Assembly (NCBI RefSeq): GCF_900187975.1 | Contig: NZ_FZPC01000021.1 | Coordinates: 62,001 to 126,000, forward strand | Length of the DNA stretch: 64,000 nucleotides | Direction: 5' to 3' | From: Pseudomonas delhiensis | GTDB lineage: Bacteria; Pseudomonadota; Gammaproteobacteria; Pseudomonadales; Pseudomonadaceae | Shown here: in pieces, positions 44,048 to 53,511 of the stretch | Layout: each line of letters starts with the position of its first letter | Position numbering within the stretch: position 1 is the stretch's first letter | The notes under the pieces: generated by a model | The model's database searches: none | What the model was told of the DNA's origin: nothing | What the model saw: only the letters and a program-made list of their open reading frames with translations | Program-made: the position numbers and the translations under genes

Positions 44048-44904
44048 GGGTTGCCGGGTGGCAGGCCGGAGCGCCCGCACGCCAGGCGGTATTCCCCCGG
44101 CGCCACGCCGTAGGCCTGCTTGAACTGGCGGCTGAGGTGGCTCTGGTCGGCATAGCCCAGCTGCGCCGCCACCGAGGCCGGCGCGCAGCCGCCCTTGAGC
44201 AGGGCGCGGGCCTGTTCCAGGCGGCGCTGCTTGACCCAGGCATGGGGCGGCAGGCCGGTGGCCTTGCGGAACACCCGGGCGAAATGGAAGGGCGACAGGT
44301 TCACCGCCGCCGCCAGCGCTTCCAGCGATGGCGGCTCGACCAGCTGGGCGGCCAGCAGTTCGCGGGCGCGGGCCACCGCCAGCGGTTCCTGGCCGGCCGG
44401 GCGCGCCTCGGGCACCCGCGCATGGCGCTGGAACAGCAACAGCAGCGCCTCGCGCCAGCAGGTCTGGCGCTCCAGGCTGCTGGCATTGGACTCCAGCAGG
44501 CGGTGCACATGCAGGAAGGCGCGGCTCAGCTCCGCGTCGTGCAGCACGCTGGCATCGAAGGTGGGCAGGCCCCGGCCGCCCAGCTCCAGCTCGTCGAGCA
44601 CGCTGCCGACCTGCTCGACCTCCGGGTAGAAGCCCCGGTACAGCCAGCCCGCCTCGTGGGCCTTGGAGCCGGTATGGACCTCGTCGGGGTTGATCAGCAC
44701 CAGGCTGCCGGTCGGCGCCAGGTGCTCGGCGCCGCGGTGGCGGAAGCGCTGGGCGCCCTGCTCGATCAGCACCAGGGCGAAGCCTTCGTGGACGTGAGGG
44801 GCGAAGCGCTGTTCGATGAAGCGTGCGTGCAGCAGCTCCAGGCCGCCCAGTTCCTGGGCCCGCCAGAAGCGCGTCTGCTCGCCGTGGGCGCTGTCGAGGG
44901 GCAT
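44044..44904 (-). CDS. AraC family transcriptional regulator
   Basis: 286 residues. N-terminal cupin sensor (FIEQRFAPHVHEGFALVLIE, TGSLVLINPDEVHTG) of the AraC_binding type, then two helix-turn-helix motifs (LEALAAAVNLSPFHFARVFR and SVAAQLGYADQSHLSRQFKQ) ending in an AYGVAPGEYR signature. Its stop TAG lies in the GTAGGAGC head of a REP element (minus strand). It is nine bases behind the GNAT gene, in one transcript. No adjacent amino-acid exporter is seen, which such regulators often control. Confidence 0.9.
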   Translation of the reverse strand: MPLDSAHGEQTRFWRAQELGGLELLHARFIEQRFAPHVHEGFALVLIEQGAQRFRHRGAEHLAPTGSLVLINPDEVHTGSKAHEAGWLYRGFYPEVEQVGSVLDELELGGRGLPTFDASVLHDAELSRAFLHVHRLLESNASSLERQTCWREALLLLFQRHARVPEARPAGQEPLAVARARELLAAQLVEPPSLEALAAAVNLSPFHFARVFRKATGLPPHAWVKQRRLEQARALLKGGCAPASVAAQLGYADQSHLSRQFKQAYGVAPGEYRLACGRSGLPPGNP

Positions 44905-44913
44905 GCCGGGTGC

Positions 44914-45483
44914 TCAGCCGATGAAGCCGGCTTCCAGGGCCGCCTTCACCTGCGGCCACTCCAGGTCGGTGATGCTGTAGAGGACGGTGTCGTCCAGGCG
45001 CCCGCCGGCCAGGCGCCGGTGGTTGCGCAGCACGCCCTCGCGCAGCGCGCCGAGCTTCTCGATGGCGCGCTGCGAGCGCAGGTTGCTGGCGGCGGTCTTG
45101 AGCTGCACGCGGACCATCTTCCAGTTGTCGAAGGCCTGGCGCAGCATCAGGTACTTGATGCTGGCGTTCAGCCCGGTGCCGTGCTGCGCCGCGTCCAGCC
45201 AGGTGCCGCCGATCTCGCAGGCCGGCAGCGCCGGGAGGAAGTCCATGAAGCGGGTGGTGCCCACCAGCTGGTTGCCCAGGCGCACCACCAGCGGCAAGGC
45301 GCGGCCCTCGCGCTGCTCGGCGAGGCTGTTGCGGTACCAGTCCGGGCGCTGCGGCGCGCTCATGAACCTGAGCGCCTCGCGGTTGGCCTCGGCCAGGGCC
45401 ACCAGCTCGGGCACGTCGGCCTCGACCATGGGTTCCAGGCGCAGCGCACCGCGCTGCAGGGTGATGGGTGACGGTCTGAACAT
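44914..45483 (-). CDS. GNAT N-acetyltransferase, RimJ/RimL type
   Basis: 189 residues. Core: GTTRFMDFLPALPACEIGGT, the HGTGLNASIKYLMLRQAFDN acetyl-CoA loop region, and RVQLKTAASNLRSQRAIEKL, followed by GALREGVLRNHRRLAGGRLD, the typical RimJ/L tail. GAGGAGG precedes ATG 45483. First gene of a pair with the AraC regulator. Protein or small-molecule amine substrate unknown. Confidence 0.9.
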   Translation of the reverse strand: MFRPSPITLQRGALRLEPMVEADVPELVALAEANREALRFMSAPQRPDWYRNSLAEQREGRALPLVVRLGNQLVGTTRFMDFLPALPACEIGGTWLDAAQHGTGLNASIKYLMLRQAFDNWKMVRVQLKTAASNLRSQRAIEKLGALREGVLRNHRRLAGGRLDDTVLYSITDLEWPQVKAALEAGFIG

Positions 45484-45734
45484 GGCCCCTCCTCGTACCT
45501 CGGCGTTCCGCCAGCCCCTATCGGAACCCGGCGCCCGGCAATAGTGCCACAGCGGCGCCAGGGCGCGACGGACGGGCCCGGGGCGAAACGGCCGGCAAAG
45601 CTACCAGCGCTTTCCCGCTGCGGCAAGCGGCCTCTGAGACCTTGGTCGCAGGGGTTCTGACAGCATCGGACTTTGGTGCGAAACTGCATCCCAGCAGCTC
45701 CTGCGGGGGAGCGCGTCGATTTCTCGGAGTTCAC

Positions 45735-48700
45735 ATGTCGTTGTCCAGCGGGCTGATCGCCACGGTCGCCCTTCTCTACATGGCCATCCTGTTCGCCATC
45801 GCCTTCTATGGCGACCGCCGCCGCGCGCCCCTGTCGCCGCGCCTGCGCGCCTGGGTCTACAGCCTGTCCCTGGCGGTGTACTGCACCAGCTGGACCTTCT
45901 TCGGCGCCGTCGGCCAGGCCGCCGGCCAGCTCTGGTCGTTCCTGCCGATCTACATCGGTCCCGTGCTGCTGATGCTCTTCGCGCCCTGGGTGCTGCAGAA
46001 GATGATCATGATCAGCAAGCAGGAGAACATCACCTCCATCGCCGACTTCATCGCCGCGCGCTACGGCAAGTCCCAGGCCCTGGCGGTGGTGGTGGCGCTG
46101 ATCTGCGTGGTCTGCGTGCTGCCCTACATCGCCCTGCAGCTCAAGGGCATCGTCCTGGGCGTGAACCTCTTGATCGGCGCCGGCGCCGACTCCGGCGGCA
46201 GCCGCGCCCAGGACACGGCGCTGATCGTCTCGCTGGTGCTGGCGCTGTTCACCATCGTCTTCGGCACCCGCAGCCTGGACGTCACCGAGCACCACCGCGG
46301 CATGGTGCTGGCCATCGCCTTCGAGTCGCTGGTCAAGCTGGCCGCCTTCCTCGCCGTGGGCATCTTCGTCACCTTCGGCCTCTACGACGGCTTCGGCGAC
46401 CTGCTGGACAAGGCCCGCGACGCCCCGCAGTTGGCCGAGTACTGGCAGGAGACCGTGCACTGGCCGGCCATGCTGCTGCAGACCGGCGTGGCCATGACCG
46501 CCATCATGTGCCTGCCGCGGCAGTTCCACGTGCTGGTGGTGGAGAACATCGAGCCGCGCGACCTCAACCTGGCGCGCTGGGTGTTCCCCGCCTACCTGGT
46601 GCTGGCCGCGCTCTTCGTGGTGCCCATCGCCCTGGCCGGGCAGATGCAGCTGCCGCCGGGGGTCATCCCCGACTCCTTCGTGATCAGCCTGCCGCTGGCC
46701 GAGGCACACCCGGCGCTGGCGCTGCTGGCCTTCATCGGCGGCGCCTCGGCGGCCACCGGCATGGTCATCGTGGCCAGCGTGGCGCTGTCCACCATGGTCT
46801 CCAACGACATGCTGCTGCCCTGGCTGCTGCGCCGCCGCGGCGGCAACGACGAACAGCCCTTCGAGGTGTTCCGCCACTGGCTGCTCACCGTGCGCCGGGT
46901 CAGCATCGCCCTGATCCTCCTGCTGGCCTACGTCAGCTACCGCCTGCTGGGCTCCACCGCGAGCCTTGCGACCATCGGCCAGATCGCCTTCGCCGCCATC
47001 GCCCAGCTGGGCCCGGCGATGATAGGCGCGCTGTACTGGAAGCAGGCCAACCGCCGCGGCGTGTTCGCGGGCCTGGCCGCCGGCTCCGCGCTCTGGGCCT
47101 ACACCCTGGTGCTGCCGGTGATCGCCCGCAGCCTGGGCTGGCCGCTGGAGCACTTCCCCGGGCTGACCTGGCTGGCCGGCCACCCCTTCGGCGTCAACAT
47201 CGAGCCGCTGACCCTCGGCGTGCTGCTCTCGCTGATCGGCAACTTCGCCCTGTTCGGCCTGGTCTCGGTGTTCTCCCGCACCCGCGTCTCCGAGCACTGG
47301 CAGGCCAGCCGCTTCATCGGCCAGGAAATCTCCCAGCGGCTCAGCTCGCGCTCGATGCTGGCGGTGCAACTGGAAGACCTGCTGATGCTCGCCGCGCGCT
47401 TCGTCGGAGAGGAACGCGCGCGGCAGAGCTTCATCCGCTTCGCCTACCGCCAGGGCAAGGGCTTCGTGCCCAGCCAGAACGCCAACGACGAGTGGATCGC
47501 CCACACCGAGCGCCTGCTCGCCGGCGTGCTCGGCGCCTCCTCGGCGCGCGCGGTGGTCAAGGCCGCCATCGAGGGCCGCGAGATGCAGGTGGAGGACGTG
47601 GTGAAGATCGCCGACGAAGCCTCCGAGGTGCTGCAGTTCAACCGCGCCCTGCTGCAGGGCGCCATCGAGAACATCACCCAGGGCATCAGCGTGGTCGACC
47701 AGTCGCTGCGCCTGGTGGCCTGGAACCACCGCTACATCGAGCTGTTCGAGTACCCCGACGGGCTGATCCACGTCGGCCGGCCGATCGCCGACATCATCCG
47801 CTACAACGCCGAGCGCGGCCTGTGCGGGCCCGGCGACCCCGACCTGCACGTGGCCAAGCGCCTGTACTGGATGCGCCAGGGCACCCCGCACACCTCCGAG
47901 CGGCTGTTCCCCAACGGCCGCGTCATCGAGCTGATCGGCAACCCCATGCCCGGCGGCGGCTTCGTCATGAGCTTCACCGACATCACCGCGTTCCGCGACG
48001 CCGAGCACGGCCTCAAGGAAGCCAACGAGAGCCTGGAGCAGCGCGTCGAGGAACGCACCCAGGAGCTCTCGCAGCTGAACCAGGCGCTGACCGAGGCCAA
48101 GGGCACCGCCGAGGCCGCCAACCAGTCGAAGACGCGCTTCCTCGCCGCGGTCAGCCACGACCTGATGCAGCCGCTGAACGCCGCGCGGCTGTTCTCCGCG
48201 GCGCTGGCGCACCAAGGCGGGATGTCCGGCGAGGCCAGCGACCTGGTGCGCCACCTGGATTCCTCGCTGCGTTCGGCCGAGGACCTGATCACCGACCTGC
48301 TGGACATCTCGCGCCTGGAAAGCGGCCGCGTCAGCGCCGAGCGCGCGGCCTTCCCGCTCAGCGCCCTGCTCGACCCGCTGGGCGCCGAGTTCCGCGCCCT
48401 GGCCCAGGAACAGGGCATCGACTTCCACCTGCGCGGCAGCAAGCTGCGGGTGGACAGCGACATCAAGCTGCTGCGCCGGGTGCTGCAGAACTTCCTGACC
48501 AATGCCTTCCGCTACGCCAAGGGCCGCGTGCTGCTGGGCGTGCGCCGCGAGGACGGGCACCTGCGCCTGGAGGTCTGGGACCGCGGCCCGGGCATCCCGG
48601 AGGACAAGCTCAGCGTGATCTTCGAGGAATTCAAGCGCCTGGACAGCCACCAGACCCGCGCCGAGAAAGGCCTGGGCCTGGGCCTGGCGATCGCCGACCG

Positions 48701-49214
48701 GCTGTGCAAGGTGCTCGGCCACCGCCTGCAGGTGCGCTCCTGGCCGGGCAAGGGCAGCGTGTTCAGCGTCAGCGTGCCGCTGGCGCGGCAGCCGGCGCCG
48801 GCCGAGCTCAACGGCCACAAGGCCGAGGTGCCCACCGAGCTGAACGGCGCCCAGGTGCTGTGCGTGGACAACGAGGACAGCATCCTGGTCGGCATGAACA
48901 GCCTGCTCAGCCGCTGGGGCTGCCGCGTGCTCACCGCGCGCAGCAAGGCCGAGTGCGAGCAGTTGCTGGACAGCGACGCGCGCCCGGAGCTGGCGCTGAT
49001 CGACTACCACCTGGACAACGGCGAGACCGGCGCCGAGCTGATGGCCTGGCTGCGCGCCCGCCTGGGCGAGCCGGTGCCGGGCGTGGTGATCAGCGCCGAC
49101 GCCCGCCCCGAGCTGGTGGCGCAGATCCACGCCGCCGGCCTGGAATTCCTCGCCAAGCCGGTGAAGCCGGCGGCGCTGCGGGCGCTGCTGAGCCGGCACC
49201 TGAGCCTGCGCTGA
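45735..49214 (+). CDS. SSS-domain hybrid sensor histidine kinase (CbrA-like)
   Basis: 1159 residues. Residues 1 to about 520 are a sodium:solute symporter-like module with about 13 helices (WVYSLSLAVYCTSWTFFGAV; ENITSIADFIAARYGKSQAL). A PAS domain with a following coiled coil spans about 640-800. HisKA has phospho-acceptor H808 (AAVSHDLMQPLNAARLF). The ATPase boxes are NFLTNAFRYAKG, WDRGPGIPED and KGLGLGLAIADRL. A receiver closes the protein, with D1090 (LIDYHLD) and K1141 (AKPV). Kinases of this layout sense transport or amino-acid/carboxylate supply. No free response regulator gene is adjacent, so the output partner is elsewhere. Confidence 0.93.
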   Translation: MSLSSGLIATVALLYMAILFAIAFYGDRRRAPLSPRLRAWVYSLSLAVYCTSWTFFGAVGQAAGQLWSFLPIYIGPVLLMLFAPWVLQKMIMISKQENITSIADFIAARYGKSQALAVVVALICVVCVLPYIALQLKGIVLGVNLLIGAGADSGGSRAQDTALIVSLVLALFTIVFGTRSLDVTEHHRGMVLAIAFESLVKLAAFLAVGIFVTFGLYDGFGDLLDKARDAPQLAEYWQETVHWPAMLLQTGVAMTAIMCLPRQFHVLVVENIEPRDLNLARWVFPAYLVLAALFVVPIALAGQMQLPPGVIPDSFVISLPLAEAHPALALLAFIGGASAATGMVIVASVALSTMVSNDMLLPWLLRRRGGNDEQPFEVFRHWLLTVRRVSIALILLLAYVSYRLLGSTASLATIGQIAFAAIAQLGPAMIGALYWKQANRRGVFAGLAAGSALWAYTLVLPVIARSLGWPLEHFPGLTWLAGHPFGVNIEPLTLGVLLSLIGNFALFGLVSVFSRTRVSEHWQASRFIGQEISQRLSSRSMLAVQLEDLLMLAARFVGEERARQSFIRFAYRQGKGFVPSQNANDEWIAHTERLLAGVLGASSARAVVKAAIEGREMQVEDVVKIADEASEVLQFNRALLQGAIENITQGISVVDQSLRLVAWNHRYIELFEYPDGLIHVGRPIADIIRYNAERGLCGPGDPDLHVAKRLYWMRQGTPHTSERLFPNGRVIELIGNPMPGGGFVMSFTDITAFRDAEHGLKEANESLEQRVEERTQELSQLNQALTEAKGTAEAANQSKTRFLAAVSHDLMQPLNAARLFSAALAHQGGMSGEASDLVRHLDSSLRSAEDLITDLLDISRLESGRVSAERAAFPLSALLDPLGAEFRALAQEQGIDFHLRGSKLRVDSDIKLLRRVLQNFLTNAFRYAKGRVLLGVRREDGHLRLEVWDRGPGIPEDKLSVIFEEFKRLDSHQTRAEKGLGLGLAIADRLCKVLGHRLQVRSWPGKGSVFSVSVPLARQPAPAELNGHKAEVPTELNGAQVLCVDNEDSILVGMNSLLSRWGCRVLTARSKAECEQLLDSDARPELALIDYHLDNGETGAELMAWLRARLGEPVPGVVISADARPELVAQIHAAGLEFLAKPVKPAALRALLSRHLSLR

Positions 49215-49222
49215 CCGGACGT

Positions 49223-49470
49223 CGTAGGGCGCATAACGCCTACGGCGTTATCCGCCGCTTGGCCTTGCTTGCCGGCGGCTCCGGGGTTGACCTTGGCGTT
49301 GGCTGTGACCCCGGTGTATCGGCGGATAACCGCGAACGGTTATCCGCCCTACGGTTCCGGGAGGCACGGTATTCCTCCCCCGTAGGAGCAACTGTCTTGC
49401 AGTCCGCGCCGGGGTGCCCTTTGTAGGAGCGGGCCCTGCCCGCGATTTCGCGCGCAGGGCGCGCTCCTAC
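49223..49470. repeat. REPIN plus linker-type REP cluster
   Basis: 49223-49258 is the GTAGGGCGCATAACGCC arm; its partner GCGGATAACCGCGAACGGTT ends at 49353. Here the partner carries TATCCGCC where others have TATTCGCC, giving a longer symmetrical end. After 27 bases follow the GTAGGAGCAACTGTCTTGC linker and a GGGCCCTGCCC / GCGCGCAGGGCGCGC pair (49382-49470). No gene in 49215-49561. Confidence 0.85.
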
Positions 49471-49561
49471 AGGGGAATGGCATCCCCGGCTTGACCTGGA
49501 ACACCTCCTCCACACCACCAGCTTCTAGACTCCCAGCATCCCCGCACGGAGCCCACCCACG

Positions 49562-50821
49562 ATGCTGGACCACATGGAACTCGTCCTCGACCTCACCACC
49601 GCCCTGGCCATCGGCCTGCTGGTCGGCACCGAGCGCGGCTGGCGCGAGCGCGACTTCGAGGACATCCGCCAGGTCGCCGGCATCCGCACCTTCACCCTGG
49701 CCGGCCTGCTGGGCGGCCTGAGCGCCTTGCTGGCCGGGCACTTCGGCGTCTGGGCCTGGGTGGTGATGGCGCTGCTGGTGGGCCTGCTGGCGGTGGCCGG
49801 CTACCTGGCCGACGTGGGCCGCAGCGGCGACCAGGGCATGACCAGCGAGGTGGCCCTGCTCGCCACCTTCCTGCTGGGCAGCCTGGCGGTGGCCGACAGC
49901 CGCCTGCTGGCCGCCGGCGGCGGCGTGGTGGTGGCGCTGCTGCTGAGCCTGAAGGAGTCCCTGCACGCGGTACTGAAGCACCTGGATGCCCGCGAACTGT
50001 CGGCGGCCTTCAAGCTGCTGTTCATCTCGGTGGTGATGCTGCCGGTGCTGCCCAACCAGGGCTACGGCCCCTGGCAGGTGTTCAACCCCTACGCCAGCTG
50101 GTGGATGGTGGTGCTGATCGCCGGCCTGGGCTTCGCCGCCTACGTCGCCGTGCGCCTCACCGGGACCCGCCACGGCCTGCTGATCACCGCGCTGCTCGGC
50201 GGCCTGGTGTCGTCCACGGCGATGACCCTCACCCTTGCCGGCATGCACGAGCAGCGCCGCCTGCAACCCTTGCTGGCCGCCGGCCTGCTGGCCACCTCGG
50301 CGCTGATGTTCCCGCGGGTGGCGCTGGAGGTGGGCCTGGTCAACGCCGAGCTGCTGCCGAACCTACTGCCGCCGCTGATCGTCGCCACCCTGGTCTACGC
50401 CGGCGGCGCGCTGCTGTATTGGCGCCGCGCCAGCCGGGACGAGGCGCCCGCCGCCAGCGAACCGCCGCTGAAGAACCCCTTCGAGCTGGGCCCGGCCCTG
50501 CGCTTCGCCGCCCTGCTGGCGCTGATCCTGTTCCTGGTCGAGGCCGGGCACCGCTACCTGGGCGACGTCGGCGTGTACCTGGTGGCGCTGCTCTCGGGCC
50601 TGGCCGACGTCGACGCCATCACCCTGTCCCTGGCCAGCAACGCCCTGGGCGGGCTGGACGCCGAAGTGGCCGGGCGCGGCATCGTCCTCGCGGTGGCCAG
50701 CAACAGCCTGGTCAAGGCCGTCCTGATCGCCCTGGTCGGCGGCGGCCAACTGGCCCTGCGCAGCGTGCCGGTGATGGTCGCGGGCCTGGCCGCGGGGGCG
50801 CTGACGCTGTTCCTCATGTGA
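49562..50821 (+). CDS. MgtC/SapB-type membrane protein with DUF4010
   Basis: 419 residues with about 12 membrane helices. N-terminal MgtC-like part: LTTALAIGLLVGTERGWRER and QVAGIRTFTLAGLLGGLSAL (GTERG and GIRT are the MgtC hallmarks). C-terminal DUF4010: LLITALLGGLVSSTAMTLTL and LLSGLADVDAITLSLAS. Proteins of this fused type are conserved in proteobacteria; a role in Mg2+ or membrane-potential homeostasis is only inferred from MgtC. An ATG 12 bases further (49574) is an alternative start. Confidence 0.88.
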   Translation: MLDHMELVLDLTTALAIGLLVGTERGWRERDFEDIRQVAGIRTFTLAGLLGGLSALLAGHFGVWAWVVMALLVGLLAVAGYLADVGRSGDQGMTSEVALLATFLLGSLAVADSRLLAAGGGVVVALLLSLKESLHAVLKHLDARELSAAFKLLFISVVMLPVLPNQGYGPWQVFNPYASWWMVVLIAGLGFAAYVAVRLTGTRHGLLITALLGGLVSSTAMTLTLAGMHEQRRLQPLLAAGLLATSALMFPRVALEVGLVNAELLPNLLPPLIVATLVYAGGALLYWRRASRDEAPAASEPPLKNPFELGPALRFAALLALILFLVEAGHRYLGDVGVYLVALLSGLADVDAITLSLASNALGGLDAEVAGRGIVLAVASNSLVKAVLIALVGGGQLALRSVPVMVAGLAAGALTLFLM

Positions 50822-50822
50822 C

Positions 50823-51281
50823 TCAGGCGAGCCGCCCGCGCCATTGCAGCAGGAGCACCCCGGCCACGATCAGCAGCAGCGCCAGCACGCCCTCGGCGCT
50901 CAGCCGGCGCACCGGGAAGCCGATCCAGCCGAACTGGTCGCACAGCGCCGACACCAGCATCTGCCCGGCCACCACGCAGGCCAGGAAGGTCGCCCCGCCC
51001 AGGCGCGGCGCCAGCATCACCGCCACCGTCAGGTAGGCCGCGCCGAACAGCCCGCCGAGCCAGCTCCACCAGGGCGTAGCCGCCACCCCGGCGCCGGCCG
51101 GCAGGGGCACGCGCATGATCACCAGGGCCAGCACCACCACGCCCAGGCTGACGCCGAGCGAGGCCAGGCTGGCGCTCAGCGGGTGGCCCAGCTGGCGGCC
51201 GAGGAAGGCGTTGCTGCCGGCCTGCAGGGCGACCAGGCCGCCGACCGAGATGGCCAGGCTGATGAGCAGGATCTTCGACAT
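50823..51281 (-). CDS. DMT family transporter (YdcZ/DUF606)
   Basis: 152 residues, five membrane helices. MSKILLISLAISVGGLVALQ, GSNAFLGRQLGHPLSASLAS and WWSWLGGLFGAAYLTVAVML are typical of DUF606. The gene converges with the MgtC-like gene (one base between stops) and is divergent from the LysR gene, 81 bases away, which probably controls it. Substrate unknown. Confidence 0.88.
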   Translation of the reverse strand: MSKILLISLAISVGGLVALQAGSNAFLGRQLGHPLSASLASLGVSLGVVVLALVIMRVPLPAGAGVAATPWWSWLGGLFGAAYLTVAVMLAPRLGGATFLACVVAGQMLVSALCDQFGWIGFPVRRLSAEGVLALLLIVAGVLLLQWRGRLA

Positions 51282-51362
51282 GGATGGACTCCGTTGCTTG
51301 TGGACGGGCCCATCCTTTGCTATCCACTGCACGAATGGAAATGCACATTCGATACAGCCCAT

Positions 51363-52277
51363 ATGCATGACATTCATGACCTGCGCCGCCTGGACCTCAA
51401 CCTGCTGGTGATCCTCGACGCCCTCCTCGCCGAACGCCACGTGTCCCGCGCCGCCGAGCGCCTGGCCATGTCGCAGCCGGCGGTGAGCCATGCCCTGGCG
51501 CGCCTGCGCGAGCAGCTCGGCGACCCGCTGCTGGTGCGGGTGAAGAACGAGATGCGGCTCACTGCCCGCGCCCTGGAGCTGGCGCCGCGCCTGGTCCAGG
51601 TGCTCGACGGCGTGCGCGGCCTGCTGGGCGGGCCGGCGTTCGAGGCGGCCTCCAGCCACCGCCATTTCCGCCTAGGCATGTCCGACTACGGCGCCTGGGT
51701 GCTGCTGCCGCGCCTGCTGCGCGACCTGCGCCAATGCGCGCCGCAGGTCAGCCTCGGCGTCAGCCAGGAATCGCGCCTGGAGATGGCCCGGCAGGTCGCC
51801 GAAGGCGAGCTGGACGGCGCCCTCGGCGTGTTCCCGGTGCTGCCGGCCGGGGTGCGCGCCTGGCGCCTGTTCGAGGAACGCTTCGTTTGCGTGTGCCGGC
51901 GCGACCTGCTGGACCGCGCCGACGGCCTGTCGCTGCCGGCCTACCTGGCGGCGGCCCACGTGCGGGTGGCGCTGCAGGACTCGCTGGAGGAAATCGACGG
52001 CGCCCTCGGCAAGCTCGGCCTGCGCCGCCAGGTGGCGCTAGCCCTGCCGCACTTCACCGTGGCCCCGGCGCTGCTGGAAGGCACCGACCTGGTCCTGACC
52101 ATAGCCGCGCGCTGCCTGGAACGCCTGGAACTGCCCGCCTCCCTGGCGGTGTTCGAACCGCCGCTGGCGCTGCCGCGCTTCGACTTCGTGCAGATCTGGC
52201 GCGAGGACGCCGAACGCGACCCGGCTCGCGCCTGGCTGCGCGACCGCCTGCAGCACGCGGCACAAGGTTCTTCGTAG
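51363..52277 (+). CDS. LysR family transcriptional regulator
   Basis: 304 residues. The DNA-binding domain is HVSRAAERLAMSQPAVSHAL at about residues 27-46, followed by a LysR substrate domain starting around residue 95 (HFRLGMSDYGAWVLLPRLLR), of the NodD/NahR-like type with DYGAWVLLP. ATG 51363 is in a short AT-rich stretch shared with the divergent DMT transporter gene. The stop codon TAG (52275-52277) lies in the GTAGGG head of a REP element. Effector unknown. Confidence 0.92.
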   Translation: MHDIHDLRRLDLNLLVILDALLAERHVSRAAERLAMSQPAVSHALARLREQLGDPLLVRVKNEMRLTARALELAPRLVQVLDGVRGLLGGPAFEAASSHRHFRLGMSDYGAWVLLPRLLRDLRQCAPQVSLGVSQESRLEMARQVAEGELDGALGVFPVLPAGVRAWRLFEERFVCVCRRDLLDRADGLSLPAYLAAAHVRVALQDSLEEIDGALGKLGLRRQVALALPHFTVAPALLEGTDLVLTIAARCLERLELPASLAVFEPPLALPRFDFVQIWREDAERDPARAWLRDRLQHAAQGSS

Positions 52278-52403
52278 GGCGAATGACCGTTCGCGGTCAT
52301 CCGCCGCCTGGCCTCGGCCCCAGGCGCGCCGCGGATTCGACCACGAAGCGCCTGTTCAAGATGCAGCGTAACGGCGTACTACCGCGAACGGTCATACGCC
52401 CTG
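52274..52403. repeat. Degenerate REPIN between the LysR and MerR genes
   Basis: Left arm GTAGGGCGAATGACCGTTCG followed by CGGTCATCCGCC (52274-52304), a GACC/GGTC stem variant also seen at 30237. The right arm is damaged: GCGTAACGGCGTAC, then ACCGCGAACGGTCATACGCC (ends 52401). It separates two convergent genes and provides the LysR stop codon. Confidence 0.75.
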
Positions 52404-52405
52404 CA

Positions 52406-53227
52406 TCAGGTACGCGGCTGCTCGAACTGCCGGAGGATCTCCCCCACCCGCTCGCCGAGCATCTCGTTGGCCGACAGCTTCAGGCCCCGCGCCAGCTCCA
52501 CCAGCACCACCTGCTCGGCCAGCGGGCGCAGGCGCATGAACACCTCGGCCAGCTGCTCCAGGTCGGCCGCGCCGGGCAGCAGCTCGGCGCCGCGCTTGTC
52601 CACCAGGTGGGTGACCACCAGGCGCACGATGCCCGCGGCCAGGTGCTCGGTGTCGCTGCGCAGCACCGCCAGGTGTTCCAGCAGCGCGGCCAGGGGAATG
52701 CCCGAGCGGTACAGCTCGACGCCGGCGTTGAACAGCCGCGGGCTGGGAATGCCGATGCGTTCGCCGTCGAACTGCAGCAGGCCCTGTTGCAGGGCGCGGT
52801 CGATGACCTCGTCGTCCAGTTCGTCGCCGAAGATCGCCTGCAGTTCGTCGAAGCCGATCTGCCCCGGCGTCTCCAGGTTCCAGGCGCCGAGGATGGCCTG
52901 GTCCAGGCCCAGCACGTGGTCCAGGTCGTGGCCGCGCTCCCAGCTTTCCAGCAGCTCCTTGATGTTCGACAGGCCGTAGCCACGCTCCAGCAGGCCGCCG
53001 ATCAGGCGCAGGCGGCGCAGGTGGCTGGCGAAGTAGACGCCGCTGCGGCCGCGCCGCTCGGGCGGCGGCAGCAGGCCGCGGTCCTGGTAGGCGCGCACGT
53101 TGCGCACGGTGCTGCCGGCCTCGCGGGCCAGCTCGTCGACGCTGAATTCGCGCTCGTCCTCCAGCGCCCGCGGGCTTTGCTCGGGGCGCTGGAGCAGGCG
53201 CTGCAGGAGGCTCAGGGGCGTGCTCAT
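52406..53227 (-). CDS. MerR family transcriptional regulator
   Basis: 273 residues. N-terminal MerR helix-turn-helix and wing (about 28-95): FSVDELAREAGSTVRNVRAY, QDRGLLPPPERRGRSGVYFA, HLRRLRLIGGLLERGYGLSN. The C-terminal half (about 110-270) is a helical domain lacking the cysteines of metal-sensing members, so an organic effector is likely. ATG 53227 is chosen at the start of MSTPLSLLQRLL. It is divergent from the hydrolase-SDR gene, and an 18-bp palindrome lies between. Confidence 0.9.
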   Translation of the reverse strand: MSTPLSLLQRLLQRPEQSPRALEDEREFSVDELAREAGSTVRNVRAYQDRGLLPPPERRGRSGVYFASHLRRLRLIGGLLERGYGLSNIKELLESWERGHDLDHVLGLDQAILGAWNLETPGQIGFDELQAIFGDELDDEVIDRALQQGLLQFDGERIGIPSPRLFNAGVELYRSGIPLAALLEHLAVLRSDTEHLAAGIVRLVVTHLVDKRGAELLPGAADLEQLAEVFMRLRPLAEQVVLVELARGLKLSANEMLGERVGEILRQFEQPRT

Positions 53228-53455
53228 GGCGGCGATCATAGCCAGCGCCCGGCGCCGGCCACAACCGGAAAGCATCGATACGAAAGCGCAGCCGCGGCGG
53301 GCCGGTGCGCCCAACCAAAGGCGGGACTTCAGTTTCCCGCCCCACCCACCCCAGGCGCCGAACCCGCATGGCGCCTGGGCCACAGGCCTCTGCCCGCATC
53401 GGTAACACCGCCGCCGGGCATGGCGCGGGTGATGCGAATCGGTCAGCATCGATCA

Positions 53456-53473
53456 TGACATCGAACGATGTCA
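53456..53473. promoter_or_regulatory. Candidate MerR-regulator operator
   Basis: TGACATCGAACGATGTCA is a perfect 8-2-8 palindrome, in the 340 bases between the divergent MerR and hydrolase-SDR genes and 39 bases before the leader ORF. MerR proteins bind such dyads within the promoter spacer. I could not place clear -35 and -10 boxes around it. The rest of the region (53228-53455) shows no gene I can support. Confidence 0.6.
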
Positions 53474-53511
53474 CGGTCGCTCCACACAACAACAATGGCC
53501 TGGAGAACGTC

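Noticed and set aside
45360-49199. A 1279-codon open frame on the minus strand opposite the hybrid kinase gene
   Set aside because: It is the antisense reading of a strongly biased GC-rich gene; its His/Ala/Gln/Val-rich product has no domain pattern, and the plus-strand frame has a full set of kinase motifs.
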